This document shows, piece after piece, positions 33,511-42,739 of a DNA stretch of 64,000 nt (the first letter of the stretch is position 1; each line of letters begins with the position of its first letter). The DNA comes from Pseudoalteromonas umbrosa. GTDB lineage: Bacteria; Pseudomonadota; Gammaproteobacteria; Enterobacterales; Alteromonadaceae. The stretch spans positions 40,626 to 104,625 of the forward strand of contig NZ_JASJUU010000023.1 of assembly GCF_030125375.1 (NCBI RefSeq), given 5' to 3'. The notes under the pieces are model-generated. The model saw nothing but the letters and a program-made list of their open reading frames with translations, was not told the origin of the DNA and did not search any database. The position numbers were made by a program, and so were the translations under genes.

Positions 33511-35751
33511 CTAAAAAGTATAACTGAGCGTTAATTTATAATTCCTACCAAGCTCACTAGGGTCATTCGCTTCTCCGGCAGGCGCTCTCACATAACGCTC
33601 ATCCGTCACATTATCAATGCCCGCGCGAACAACTAAATCTGATAAACTGCCGCTGCCCTGATATTTAGCCGTCAAATTGTAAACTTGATATGACCCTGTA
33701 CCGTAGCCTCGCTCAAGATAGTCTTCTGTTAAGCGAGTTTGAGCACGATATGCCAGCATCTGTGCGCCAATATCCACATTCTCCAATACTGTGTATTGTA
33801 AATTTAGATTGAGCTTATCCGCAGGGGCCTCAGAGTAGGGCTGCTTATCGGTCTCAATGGTCCCTAAAAAGAAGTTAGGTACACCATAAGCATTCATATC
33901 AATGGCAGAGTATCCTAGATAACCGCTGAATTTACCCAGTTCATAATGCATCTCAACTTCCCAGCCGCGGCTCACCAATTTACCGATATTTTTAGCACTA
34001 TAATCTCTATGGGTTGCAACAGGCACGCCATTGGCAGGCTTAGGTCCAGGTGCGCCAGGCTGCTTTACTCCTTGAGCATCCAGATAATACATAAACGGCA
34101 CGTTATCGATAAAGTTTTTGATATTGTTATCAAAATAAAGGGCCTTAAGTTCAAATTTATCACCCCAACTAAGTGTGTCTAAAAAGATGCCAAATCCGCC
34201 TTCTAGATTTTCAGACTCCTCTGGCTTTAAATCTGGTTGAGGCTCGTTGTAGCAGAATTTGCCACCAATATGACAGCGCCATTCACGCTTTTTATAAAGC
34301 TCTTGAACACTGGGAGCACGAAATGCTTCAGCGTATTTAAGATAAAAATTAAAGTAGTCGGTGACTTTTAATGTCACACCCAGCTCACTTGATAGTGCGT
34401 CATCATCATGGTCATCATATTGGGTATACACGTCGCTACTGCGCTTGTAGCCATCATAGCGAAGACCTGCAGTGATCAAGATGTCGTCGTCAACAAGCGA
34501 CACTTGGTCGATGACCGATAACGAGATATTATGCGCATCACTTTCACCATATTCAGAGGTTCTCACCTGATTTTCATCGAACTCAGACTGATCAAACTGC
34601 TCAACGTCATAGTTAAATTCAATGGCAACCTGGTGGTCAAATGATGTACTTAAATCAAAAAGGTTAGCCAAGCGGGCGCCATAGCGTTTGGTATTACCAA
34701 ACTTACTACCTGAGTAGTCTATCTGCTGCCCTCGGCGCACAATATAGCCTAGGGTATAGTCATCATACGACTTATCGGAATACACCAGTTGCGCATCAAA
34801 ATCGATATACGGATTGTCAGGCTGATAGACATAAGTCGAGGCGATTTCTAAATAATCATTACTGAAGTTTTTTGATAAGGTCGGATACATCAAGCCTAAA
34901 CGTGTACTTAAGTTATATGGCTGATCATTGGAGCGCGTTTTTGACCAGTCAATCTTACTCTGCACACTATGCGCTTTATCAACAAACCAGGTATTTTTTA
35001 ACGCGATATTTTGTCGCTCTGAATCATTTTTTATTTTATCTAGTTTTGCAGCATCCGCGATTGGCTGTTCTTCACTTCCCAGTCCTGTACTTCCTACAAT
35101 GTCAATATCCGAAAAACGAACTGTGCTGAGGTGTAACACCGTATCCATATCTTCTGACAGCGTAAATAAGGAGCTCGTTAGTTGCGTGCTATCGCCATTA
35201 CTTTGGTGCGTCGCGGTGACATGGGAACCGAAACCATAAGCACCATTTAAATAATCACTGGCATCTTTGGTCGTTAAGCGAATACTTCCACCAATGGCAC
35301 CCGAACCAACCGTTAGCGAGTCAGCCCCACGCAACACTTGCACTTGCTTTAACTGACTTGGGTCAACACCTAGACTATTGATTGAGGTGAGATTACTGCC
35401 ACCATCAAATTCCATTTTTCGCTTAACATTGTCCACAGAAACATGGATCCGTTCACCGTAGAGACCACGGATACTGGGCTGAGCCGCCAAAGGCGCGGCG
35501 CTACCAGTTAACTCAACTCCGGGGATCTCACGCAGTATTTGCGTCAGCTCCGCTTGTTGACGGCGTGCCATGGCTTCGCTGTCCAAAACCGTCACAGATC
35601 CTGCCGCATCTTTGTTAATCACTGACAATTTATGTCCGTGGACTTCTATTACATCTTCAATATTGCTAGGTTTCGCGGCGCTTGCATACACCTTTGCAGT
35701 ACCTAACGCGCACAATAAACCCAAAGAAAGCGCCGAGCGTGTAAATTTCAT
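33511..35751 (-). CDS. TonB-dependent receptor, heme/hemoglobin-receptor-like
   Basis: 746 residues from ATG 35751, nine bases after AAGGTG; a GTG at 35763 is an alternative. A signal peptide (ending VYA) is followed by a plug domain with REIPGVELTGSA, PSIRGLYGERIHVSVDNVKR and the conserved LRGADSLTVGSGAIGGSI, then a 22-strand barrel ending YKLTLSYTF. The FRAPSVQELY and NPDLKPE-like (QPDLKPEESENLEGG) motifs match the hemoglobin/transferrin/lactoferrin receptor class. A Fur-box-like site lies upstream, consistent with iron or heme uptake. DUF4920 and PepSY genes diverge from it. Confidence 0.88.
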   Translation of the reverse strand: MKFTRSALSLGLLCALGTAKVYASAAKPSNIEDVIEVHGHKLSVINKDAAGSVTVLDSEAMARRQQAELTQILREIPGVELTGSAAPLAAQPSIRGLYGERIHVSVDNVKRKMEFDGGSNLTSINSLGVDPSQLKQVQVLRGADSLTVGSGAIGGSIRLTTKDASDYLNGAYGFGSHVTATHQSNGDSTQLTSSLFTLSEDMDTVLHLSTVRFSDIDIVGSTGLGSEEQPIADAAKLDKIKNDSERQNIALKNTWFVDKAHSVQSKIDWSKTRSNDQPYNLSTRLGLMYPTLSKNFSNDYLEIASTYVYQPDNPYIDFDAQLVYSDKSYDDYTLGYIVRRGQQIDYSGSKFGNTKRYGARLANLFDLSTSFDHQVAIEFNYDVEQFDQSEFDENQVRTSEYGESDAHNISLSVIDQVSLVDDDILITAGLRYDGYKRSSDVYTQYDDHDDDALSSELGVTLKVTDYFNFYLKYAEAFRAPSVQELYKKREWRCHIGGKFCYNEPQPDLKPEESENLEGGFGIFLDTLSWGDKFELKALYFDNNIKNFIDNVPFMYYLDAQGVKQPGAPGPKPANGVPVATHRDYSAKNIGKLVSRGWEVEMHYELGKFSGYLGYSAIDMNAYGVPNFFLGTIETDKQPYSEAPADKLNLNLQYTVLENVDIGAQMLAYRAQTRLTEDYLERGYGTGSYQVYNLTAKYQGSGSLSDLVVRAGIDNVTDERYVRAPAGEANDPSELGRNYKLTLSYTF

Positions 35752-35769
35752 GTCCTTATACACCTTAAA

Positions 35770-35802
35770 TGATAATAATAATGAATCGCATTTGAAATGC
35801 GA
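35770..35802. promoter_or_regulatory. Fur-box-like site and palindrome before the heme-type TonB receptor
   Basis: TGATAATAATAATGA (35770-35784) matches the Fur consensus with two mismatches, 19 bp before the receptor ATG. Directly next to it is a perfect palindrome TCGCATTT-G-AAATGCGA (35786-35802), which could be the operator of a second regulator or an extension of the Fur region. Confidence 0.65.
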
Positions 35803-35967
35803 CGCTAGAATAATTAAACTAAGCGCTTAAAGCAATAACCAAATAACTAAAAGTTATAAATAAATCGGTACTATTTACCTAGGAAAATAGCGTGAGCAAT
35901 ATTCCATCGCCATCAATTTTGTCGTAACGTATTGTTCTAGCTAATACATTTAAATTAAGGAAAAGAT

Positions 35968-36408
35968 ATGAAAGCGGTTCTGGCTCCAATAATGATGATC
36001 GGCACGCTGGTGTTTAGCCAAGCGGCGCTTGCTAAAATGTATAATGGCGGCGCGGATATGAGCAAGATTACCCCCATTTCCACACTTTTAAGCAACGCAC
36101 AAAGATACACAACAGAGTCCGCAACGATTAAAGGGACTGTGACACGTGTATGCCAAAAGCGTGGTTGTTGGATGCAATTGGCCAGTGACAAAAAATTTCA
36201 AACTTTGCGCATCAAAGTACGTGATGGCGATATGGTTTTTCCCATGACAGCACAAGGGAAAACAGCGTTTGCCACGGGTACTTTGAAAGTGCATCCCCTC
36301 ACCCTAGAGCAAACCAATCAAAGGCGCAAAGCACAAAATCTTGATCCTGTTGACACGCCCCAAGTGCTGCACCTCTTTACACCTGTTGCTGTCACCATTG
36401 AAGATTAA
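35968..36408 (+). CDS. Periplasmic DUF4920 protein
   Basis: 146 residues with a signal peptide (ending AALA). The body has the DUF4920 pattern: TIKGTVTRVCQKRGCWMQL with the conserved CxxxGCW, followed by LRIKVRDGDMVFP and a C-terminal strand region. It resembles an OB-fold protein; the two cysteines may bind metal or form a disulfide. Function of the family is not established. It is followed 8 bp later by a PepSY membrane protein and diverges from the TonB receptor, so a shared role in metal handling is plausible but inferred. Confidence 0.8.
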   Translation: MKAVLAPIMMIGTLVFSQAALAKMYNGGADMSKITPISTLLSNAQRYTTESATIKGTVTRVCQKRGCWMQLASDKKFQTLRIKVRDGDMVFPMTAQGKTAFATGTLKVHPLTLEQTNQRRKAQNLDPVDTPQVLHLFTPVAVTIED

Positions 36409-36416
36409 ATCACGCC

Positions 36417-36974
36417 ATGTCATGGTTTAAACTCAATCGCAGCCTACATCGAGACATCGGCTATTTTTGTATTGGTATGACTTTGGTGTTTGCTATTTCA
36501 GGGATCGCGCTGAATCATATTCATCAGTTTAACTCTAACTATCAGGTTACCCGTACCAGCCATGTTATACCGCTCTCTGGGGTAAACATGGAAACCGTCG
36601 ACTTTGAGACAACACTGTTAACCACGCTGCAGGTAAGTGGCAAAATAAAAGCGCGCTTCTGGCAGGATCAAGCAACTTACAAGCTATTTTTAGAGAAAGA
36701 TACAACGCTCTACCTATATCCCCAAAAAAATGAAGTGTTGGTTGAACAAGTGAAACCTCGTTTTTTACTACGACAACTTAACTTTTTGCACCTCAATGAA
36801 GCCCGAGCTGCATGGATGTGGTTTTCTGATTTCTATGCAGTTTTACTCATTTATTTGGCCGTCTCTGCGCTGTTTATGATGAAAGGAAAGCGTGGTGTTT
36901 TTGGTCCTCGGGGCTTTTTGGTGTTAGCTGGCTTTGCCGCACCGGCTATATTTATCTTTATTTACTCGAAGTAA
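36417..36974 (+). CDS. PepSY-type membrane protein
   Basis: 185 residues. TM1 (HRDIGYFCIGMTLVFAISGIALN), a periplasmic stretch (about 45-130) and two C-terminal helices (FYAVLLIYLAVSALFMM and GFLVLAGFAAPAIFIFIY). LHRDIGY and the SGIALNH motif match PepSY-associated membrane proteins, relatives of which include siderophore ferric reductases; histidines in helices could ligate heme. It is shorter than full reductases (about 370-500). Co-transcribed with DUF4920, opposite a Fur-box receptor. Confidence 0.78.
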   Translation: MSWFKLNRSLHRDIGYFCIGMTLVFAISGIALNHIHQFNSNYQVTRTSHVIPLSGVNMETVDFETTLLTTLQVSGKIKARFWQDQATYKLFLEKDTTLYLYPQKNEVLVEQVKPRFLLRQLNFLHLNEARAAWMWFSDFYAVLLIYLAVSALFMMKGKRGVFGPRGFLVLAGFAAPAIFIFIYSK

Positions 36975-37105
36975 GTATTCACACACTAAATATTATCAAC
37001 TGTAATGCGCTGTAATGGCATAACCTCCTTTAGCAAACTAGATTGAGAACACACTGCTGCAAAATTATCAGCAGTGTGATTCTCTTAAATTGGAAGGATG
37101 CAGGT

Positions 37106-37567
37106 ATGCAAATGACACAATGTGGTATCAATGGCTTATTTCTGATCAACTACTTAATTGGCCAGCAAAACCAATCACCACTGTGCCAGATGTCATTGCT
37201 AGTCTATACACCTGATAAAACATTGTCTGGACGCGCAAATTTATTCTCATCACCTTCGCGTAAGGACGCGCTGATGTTTCACCTCAACGGAGAGTTTCAC
37301 TATCGCCATACCTCAGATCCACACCCCATTGCGATTAATTTATTAGGTCAGCAAGCACAGCCCTGCCCGCACCAACAAAACAGCCCTTACCACTATATAA
37401 AACTGAATATATTGTTAAACGAGCACTGGCGCTCTGGTAAGGTAGAGTTGTGTTACCGCGATCTCAGAGCCGATACTTGGCAACATCAGCCGCAATTGAG
37501 TATTCACCAAACTCACAATAACAACATTTCAGACCTCGCTCAGCTTGCCCTACAAGTTAAAAGTTAA
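37106..37567 (+). CDS. DUF1842-like protein
   Basis: 153 residues from ATG 37106, which has GGAAGG eight bases before it. The sequence shows paired strands: LFLINYLIGQQ, MSLLVYTPDKTLSGRANLF, GEFHYRH, then LNILLNEHWRSGKVELCYRD. This pattern fits my memory of DUF1842, a small beta-rich family of unknown role. There is no signal peptide. It ends 11 bp inside the convergent AhpD-like gene. The family call is tentative, the gene looks real. Confidence 0.55.
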   Translation: MQMTQCGINGLFLINYLIGQQNQSPLCQMSLLVYTPDKTLSGRANLFSSPSRKDALMFHLNGEFHYRHTSDPHPIAINLLGQQAQPCPHQQNSPYHYIKLNILLNEHWRSGKVELCYRDLRADTWQHQPQLSIHQTHNNNISDLAQLALQVKS

Positions 37568-37976
37568 AGCCAATCGCTACACGATTCCAACTATTTATCT
37601 GAAGCGCTAAGCCGATAACGGCCAACTGCTGAGCCTGTGTTAATGGCTGCTGTGATTTAGCTGATAAATCAAACGGCAAAGATTTTGTCACCGCATTTGC
37701 TAACTGCAAAACAGCTTGATCAAATGCGCTCAGTAATGACAAATCAGAAGAAGATAGTGCCGACAACAATAGGTCGAATTGCTCAGCAGGTACGCTATTT
37801 TGCAAGGCCTCGGTATGCATTATTTGGCAGTATTGGCAGCCATTTATTTGCGAGACATATAGGCGCAGCAAATGCATTGTTGCGTCCGGGAGCTCTTGCT
37901 CCCCAGACTCGCCCAATGTCGCCAGTGCAGATGGTATAAATGAGTAATGTGTAAAAAGTTCGCTTTGAGATATCAT
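37557..37976 (-). CDS. AhpD-like carboxymuconolactone decarboxylase family protein
   Basis: 139 residues, all helical. The signature QINGCQYCQIMHTEAL has the redox CxxC and following histidine of AhpD-type alkylhydroperoxidase domains, which reduce peroxide-detoxifying partners. Many members are uncharacterised peroxidase-like proteins with names from gamma-carboxymuconolactone decarboxylase. Length (140) is standard. AGGAGC lies upstream of the ATG. It is a single gene, stop overlapping the DUF1842-like gene. Confidence 0.88.
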   Translation of the reverse strand: MISQSELFTHYSFIPSALATLGESGEQELPDATMHLLRLYVSQINGCQYCQIMHTEALQNSVPAEQFDLLLSALSSSDLSLLSAFDQAVLQLANAVTKSLPFDLSAKSQQPLTQAQQLAVIGLALQINSWNRVAIGFNF

Positions 37977-38073
37977 AAATTGCTCCTGTTTATTTGATAT
38001 GTAGGAGCTTACGCCTATTGGACACAGTAAAATTGGATATTTACGACATTCTCGCGCTCACGCTTTATACATG

Positions 38074-38565
38074 CTATTTATGCTGTTCCAACTGCAAAGG
38101 CGTACACGCAATGATCATCATAGCCCCCAACAAAATAACGATATCAGCGACATTAAACACCCCTGTACGCAATGTGCCGATCCCAAGGTTGATAAAATCA
38201 ATCACTGCGCCTTGATTAAAAATACGATCAAGTAAATTCCCCAAACCACCAGCAAATATCAATGCAAGGGACGTCAATTGTCGTTTTGATAAATCATGGC
38301 TTTTAATCATATAGCCAAGCAATGCCAGCAAAAATAATCCAATAACCCCAACAAATAACACCATCCGCTGAACAGGAGATAACTCAGCACCCAAAGACAG
38401 GAATACGCCTAGGTTTTCGGTATACCCTATGCGAACCACATCTCCCAAATAACTGGTCATCTGCCAAGCAACTAGGCTGTCACTAGCCCACCACTTGGTG
38501 CCTTGATCAAGTATCAAGCAAATGATGCACACCAATAAAATATGTCCCGTTTTGCTGTCTTTCAT
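38074..38565 (-). CDS. lspA: Signal peptidase II, stand-alone copy
   Basis: 163 residues from ATG 38565 with GCAGGAGC upstream. Four helices and the LspA motifs are present: conserved D20 in ILDQGTK, the ENLGVFLS segment, and the two catalytic aspartates D113 in GNLLDR and D141 in FNVADI. The enzyme cleaves prolipoproteins at the lipid-modified cysteine in the inner membrane and is the target of globomycin. The usual neighbours (ileS, fkpB) are absent, so this is probably a second copy. It could serve a subset of lipoproteins or give resistance to inhibitors. Confidence 0.88.
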   Translation of the reverse strand: MKDSKTGHILLVCIICLILDQGTKWWASDSLVAWQMTSYLGDVVRIGYTENLGVFLSLGAELSPVQRMVLFVGVIGLFLLALLGYMIKSHDLSKRQLTSLALIFAGGLGNLLDRIFNQGAVIDFINLGIGTLRTGVFNVADIVILLGAMMIIACTPLQLEQHK

Positions 38566-38649
38566 TTTATTTGCTCCTGCGCTGCGTTTTATCACTATAA
38601 AAAGCAGTTAGTGAACATAAAATGACAACTCGATAAATAGGCTAAGTTA

Positions 38650-40341
38650 TTAGGTCACAAAACGGTTAAAGTTAGTGTGTAAATCAATAATGCGTTTGGC
38701 AATATTATGATTAGCATCGGCCGTTTCACTCGCTCCTTGCGCTGTCTCTTTTGCCAAATCATTAATATTATTAATGTTTTTATCTATATCAACTGCAACC
38801 ATAGATTGCTCTTCAGTGGCCGTCGCAATTTGTGTATTTAAGTCATTAATTTGCTCAATCGACTCTGATGCCTCATCGAGCATTTGTTGCGTTTTTTCAC
38901 TTTTTTCATAGCAGTTATGGGCACTTGCTTTGCCCTTTTCCATACTGTTCACCACTTTGTTTGCTTCCGTTTTTAAGCGATCTAATAAATCTTGAATATC
39001 TGCCGTTGATGACTGGGTGCGCGTCGCAAGCGTGCGTACTTCATCCGCGACCACGGCAAATCCACGGCCACTTTCTCCCGCCCTTGCCGCTTCAATGGCT
39101 GCATTGAGTGCCAACAAATTCGTTTGCTCAGAGATACTTTGAATAGCTTCCAGTACTGAGCTGATATTATTGGTCTCTTCCACCAGCTCGCCTATTTCAT
39201 CCGATGCTAGGTTAAGCTCTGATACTAGGTTCTCAATAATTTGATTGGTTTGCGTTGCGATGCTTTTTCCTGAGTTCACTTTTTCGCGCACTTTGGCAGT
39301 GGCTTCAGCCGCATGCGCTGTACTTTTTGACATATCCTGCGTGGTGGTGGTCATTTCATACACTGCGGACGCGACCATCTCCGTTTGATTTTTTTGCTCC
39401 GTCACACTTTGCTCTGTTTGGCGCATCACATTCATGGCCAGCTCAGAGGAGCTGCCCAAACTTTTTACAACTTCATTGGTACTTTGAATAGTGGCACGCA
39501 GTCCAGAGACAAACTTATTGAACTCCTTAGCCATAGTGCCCGTTTCGTCTTTTGCAGACTCATCCAGCATCACGGTTAAATCACCATCTCCACTGGCTAT
39601 CGATTTTAGCCTGACAATCAGTGCTTCAATCGGCTGCGTGATAGAACGGCCAATAAATATCGCGACGATGATAGCAATCACCACAGCCACAATCGCAGTC
39701 ACGGAGATAAGCTTAATCGCTAAAATTTCGTCATGCTCCGCCTGACGCGTTGCTTTTTGGGTAAACGTTTGAACATCAGCAAGGAGGGCAATTAACTCGT
39801 CTTTTAATTGATCTTCCTCCTGTTCAATGAGCTTCACCTGCGGTATCAACTCAATGAGTGGTTTTTGCGATAATTGCCCCAAAAGCGCATTTATATCATG
39901 GCTGGCCTTTGCATAATGCTTGCTTATCACATCCAATTCTTGCTGCACCTGCTGAAACTTTTTAGCCGCTTCTTGAGAGTGCGCGAGTGTGATTGCTTCA
40001 GTTGCAAAAGCCCGGGTCTCTTTTATTTCTTTACCCACTTTATCCACGGATGTAATGAGCTTTTGCTCGAGCTGACTTATTTTATTGTCATATTCAGCAT
40101 GGCCGTTATCCGCCAATGATTTATACAAAAGCATACGCTCAAGTAAAATGGCCTGCTCTAATTGATGCTCTGTGATTTGGGTAAGAAAGTTATTGAGCGG
40201 AATATCCTCTTCTGCAATATCAATTAGCTCGTATCCTATTTTTGCCATTTGCACCAAGGCTATGGTACTGACCAACAGCAGCATCGTCAGCTGAATACCA
40301 CTCATTAAATAGATACGGTGTGCAATTTTTAGTTGATTCAT
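38650..40341 (-). CDS. Methyl-accepting chemotaxis protein, downstream of BLUF gene
   Basis: 563 residues from ATG 40341 with AAAGGTG upstream. TM1 (about 8-30), a helical periplasmic domain of the four-helix-bundle kind (about 33-185), TM2 (about 190-213), HAMP (about 214-268), and the signalling domain with EQTNLLALNAAIEAARAGE. The C terminus (NFNRFVT) lacks the CheR pentapeptide. Its start is only 40 bp after the stop of the BLUF photoreceptor gene, so the two are probably co-transcribed. Confidence 0.92.
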   Translation of the reverse strand: MNQLKIAHRIYLMSGIQLTMLLLVSTIALVQMAKIGYELIDIAEEDIPLNNFLTQITEHQLEQAILLERMLLYKSLADNGHAEYDNKISQLEQKLITSVDKVGKEIKETRAFATEAITLAHSQEAAKKFQQVQQELDVISKHYAKASHDINALLGQLSQKPLIELIPQVKLIEQEEDQLKDELIALLADVQTFTQKATRQAEHDEILAIKLISVTAIVAVVIAIIVAIFIGRSITQPIEALIVRLKSIASGDGDLTVMLDESAKDETGTMAKEFNKFVSGLRATIQSTNEVVKSLGSSSELAMNVMRQTEQSVTEQKNQTEMVASAVYEMTTTTQDMSKSTAHAAEATAKVREKVNSGKSIATQTNQIIENLVSELNLASDEIGELVEETNNISSVLEAIQSISEQTNLLALNAAIEAARAGESGRGFAVVADEVRTLATRTQSSTADIQDLLDRLKTEANKVVNSMEKGKASAHNCYEKSEKTQQMLDEASESIEQINDLNTQIATATEEQSMVAVDIDKNINNINDLAKETAQGASETADANHNIAKRIIDLHTNFNRFVT

Positions 40342-40381
40342 AATCAACACCTTTTGGTTTAGTTATGCAGTTTCAAGCTTC

Positions 40382-40798
40382 TCAGCACTGTCTAAAATAG
40401 TGTAAAAGCTGAATTGAAAATTCTGGGTGATGCTGCAAATAATCAAAGCCATCTTCTTGATTTAAAAACTCTGACATGCCTTCTTGCTCAATGACGTCAC
40501 ACTTATCAAGACGCTTAAACCCCATTTGCCACTGTGCAAACATGCGTTTTTCAACCGTCTGCTCATGCAACTTGTTGATCCTTTCATGACGGGGATCTTG
40601 GCAAATACATGAATACAATGCCTGTACAGCATCCACCTCACCTTCTAATAATTGGATGAACGTGCCTTTGCCGTCGTACAAGAGCAAGCCGGTGATCTCA
40701 TTTGCTGTATTACGGGCCCGAAAATTCGCCATCATCTTGAGTAATTCGGGCTCACCGAGCCGGTTTTTAGCCTTGCTGATGTATACCAGTTGAAACAT
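40382..40798 (-). CDS. Stand-alone BLUF-domain blue-light photoreceptor
   Basis: 138 residues from ATG 40798. BLUF domains bind FAD and sense blue light. The key residues fall at PixD-like positions: Y6, N30, Q49 (FIQLLEGE) and W90 (FAQWQMGF), with NEITGLLLY and DPRHERI also conserved. There is no EAL, GGDEF or other output domain; a C-terminal helix pair of about 40 residues remains, as in short PixD-type proteins that signal by protein contact. It lies between two chemoreceptor genes on the same strand, 40 and 77 bp away. A role in light-dependent motility is inferred. Confidence 0.9.
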   Translation of the reverse strand: MFQLVYISKAKNRLGEPELLKMMANFRARNTANEITGLLLYDGKGTFIQLLEGEVDAVQALYSCICQDPRHERINKLHEQTVEKRMFAQWQMGFKRLDKCDVIEQEGMSEFLNQEDGFDYLQHHPEFSIQLLHYFRQC

Positions 40799-40875
40799 AT
40801 CGTTTGCTGCTCCACACATGTTCTCACGAACAATAATCTAATGAACGACCATAGCGCTTTAACAAAGCATGGGCG

Positions 40876-42519
40876 CTAACGCACTTTAAAAAAGCTAATG
40901 GCGCTGCGCATACCAGCGGATAATTCATCTAGCTTTTGCGTCGCATCTCGATTCGTCTCTGTTACTTCAATGGCATTGTCAGACATAGAAGCTATGGAGT
41001 TCATCGCTTCAGATACTTCCGAGATCGCCCCCACTTGATCCGCACTGGCTTGCACGACTTCCCTCACCCGCTGAAGTGAATCACTGGCTTGGGCATCGAT
41101 GCTTTGCAGCAACTCAGTAGCCTCTTGGATAAGCGCTTTACCATTTTCAACTTGAGGCTGAGTTTGCTCCATCGCCTCAACTGAAGCCGAAGTTTCTTTT
41201 TGAATTTCACCTATCATGGCCTCGATTTGACCTGTCGCCTCACCAGTGCGCTTCGCAAGCTGCCTTACCTCATCTGCCACCACCGCAAAGCCGCGCCCAG
41301 ACTCACCCGCTCGTGCCGCTTCTATGGCAGCATTCAATGCCAGCAGGTTGGTCTGCTCTGATATGCCACTAATAACATTGGCAATCCCACCAATTTGCTC
41401 GGTATTGGCTTCTAACTTTTTGATCTGTGCGACTGTGCCATTAACCGTCTCTGCAATACGGACAATTTCTGCAGCGCTGGCAGCAATGGCATCGCGGCCT
41501 TTGTCTGCAAACTCAACCGTAGATTCAGAGTTTTCCTCTGTTCTGGCTGTCAGTTCACTAACATGATCAATGCTGCTACGTAGGTGATCCAATCGCACCA
41601 CCGTCTGCTGCGTCAAAGAAGCCTGTTGCTGTGCTGCAGCATAAATATCATCAGAGCCAGAAGAAACAACCTTAGCTTGCTCAGCTAAGTCAGCCGACCC
41701 CCCCACTATCTTGGAAACAATTTCAGTGAGCTGTAATTTCATATCAAATAATTTAGACAACATGCTATTAGGGTAGTCAGTGGACATACTCTGGGTAAGA
41801 TCCCCTTGTGAAATGGCTGATAAGGCCTTTTCAGCTTGGCGTACTTCACCGCCCAGCGCTTCTCGAATACTCTTCGCAATCATCAACCCTATGAATACAC
41901 TCACCGCAATGGCCAATACGGTTGCACCGACCATAAACTGACCAAACCCACCGGCGACCGCACGCGCCTCAGGCGTGGCAATTTGGTTGGCTTCTTCTTG
42001 ATAGTCGATAAATTCATTGATCCGCGCCAGCCAAGTCATAAAGGCTGGACGAGCTTGCTCAAGCACCGCCTCATCGACGTTTTCACCAGCCCGTTTTTTC
42101 TCAATAATCGTTGCCACCAAAGGCCGTGTGGTGACTTTGATGTCTTCAATACTTTTTAAAATACGTCTTTCATTATCATTAAACGGCACCCCTTTGGACT
42201 TCATTTGTGCCATGCTGTTTTCAGCTTCAATATAAAAGCGCTCTAATTCAGCAATCTCACGTTCAAATTGGCGCAGCTCATTGTCAGAGCGGGCGATTGC
42301 CACATCTCGAATAGCTATCGCGGTGTCATGCACACTGCCTCTAAAATTAATCGCATATCGCTGTTTTACCGAATTGACATCCGTCATTTGAGCCAAGGTG
42401 TCATCTATAAAGTTAACGTCTTTAATGCCTATCCCTGTTAATATGATCATCAAACACAAAATAGCGCCGTACCCGACAGAAAGTCGCTGTCGTATCGTTA
42501 ATCCCGCTAAAAAGTTCAT
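40876..42519 (-). CDS. Methyl-accepting chemotaxis protein, upstream of BLUF gene
   Basis: 547 residues. TM1 (about 12-32), a four-helix-bundle sensor (about 35-190, with RDVAIARSDNELRQFEREI), TM2 (about 190-215), a HAMP-like linker and the signalling domain with EQTNLLALNAAIEAARAGE. The sensor is of the Tar-like helical type, ligand unknown. It precedes the BLUF gene by 77 bp, then a second chemoreceptor follows. Together the three may form a transcription unit linking blue light and chemoreceptor arrays. Confidence 0.92.
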   Translation of the reverse strand: MNFLAGLTIRQRLSVGYGAILCLMIILTGIGIKDVNFIDDTLAQMTDVNSVKQRYAINFRGSVHDTAIAIRDVAIARSDNELRQFEREIAELERFYIEAENSMAQMKSKGVPFNDNERRILKSIEDIKVTTRPLVATIIEKKRAGENVDEAVLEQARPAFMTWLARINEFIDYQEEANQIATPEARAVAGGFGQFMVGATVLAIAVSVFIGLMIAKSIREALGGEVRQAEKALSAISQGDLTQSMSTDYPNSMLSKLFDMKLQLTEIVSKIVGGSADLAEQAKVVSSGSDDIYAAAQQQASLTQQTVVRLDHLRSSIDHVSELTARTEENSESTVEFADKGRDAIAASAAEIVRIAETVNGTVAQIKKLEANTEQIGGIANVISGISEQTNLLALNAAIEAARAGESGRGFAVVADEVRQLAKRTGEATGQIEAMIGEIQKETSASVEAMEQTQPQVENGKALIQEATELLQSIDAQASDSLQRVREVVQASADQVGAISEVSEAMNSIASMSDNAIEVTETNRDATQKLDELSAGMRSAISFFKVR

Positions 42520-42710
42520 TTATTCACCTTTTTGTCACTTCCGCTTAGTAAATTTAGGGCCTAATTTAGCCCTGCGCCAATTTCAGCCCTGTAAAAAATT
42601 AGCTTTTATTTGTTTTTACTGACAAATAGACCCTATCAAGCGCTTTCTGGTTACAAGGATAAAAAATAAATTACTACTTGCACTCAAGGTACATAAACAC
42701 CTAACATTAA

Positions 42711-42725
42711 TGATAATCATTATCA
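42711..42725 (+). promoter_or_regulatory. Perfect Fur box before the CxxC TonB receptor gene
   Basis: TGATAATCATTATCA matches the 15-bp Fur consensus at every position. It lies 14 bp before the GTG start of the TonB-dependent receptor, so Fur would block transcription start or early elongation. Confidence 0.9.
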
Positions 42726-42739
42726 TATAAATAGAAATC

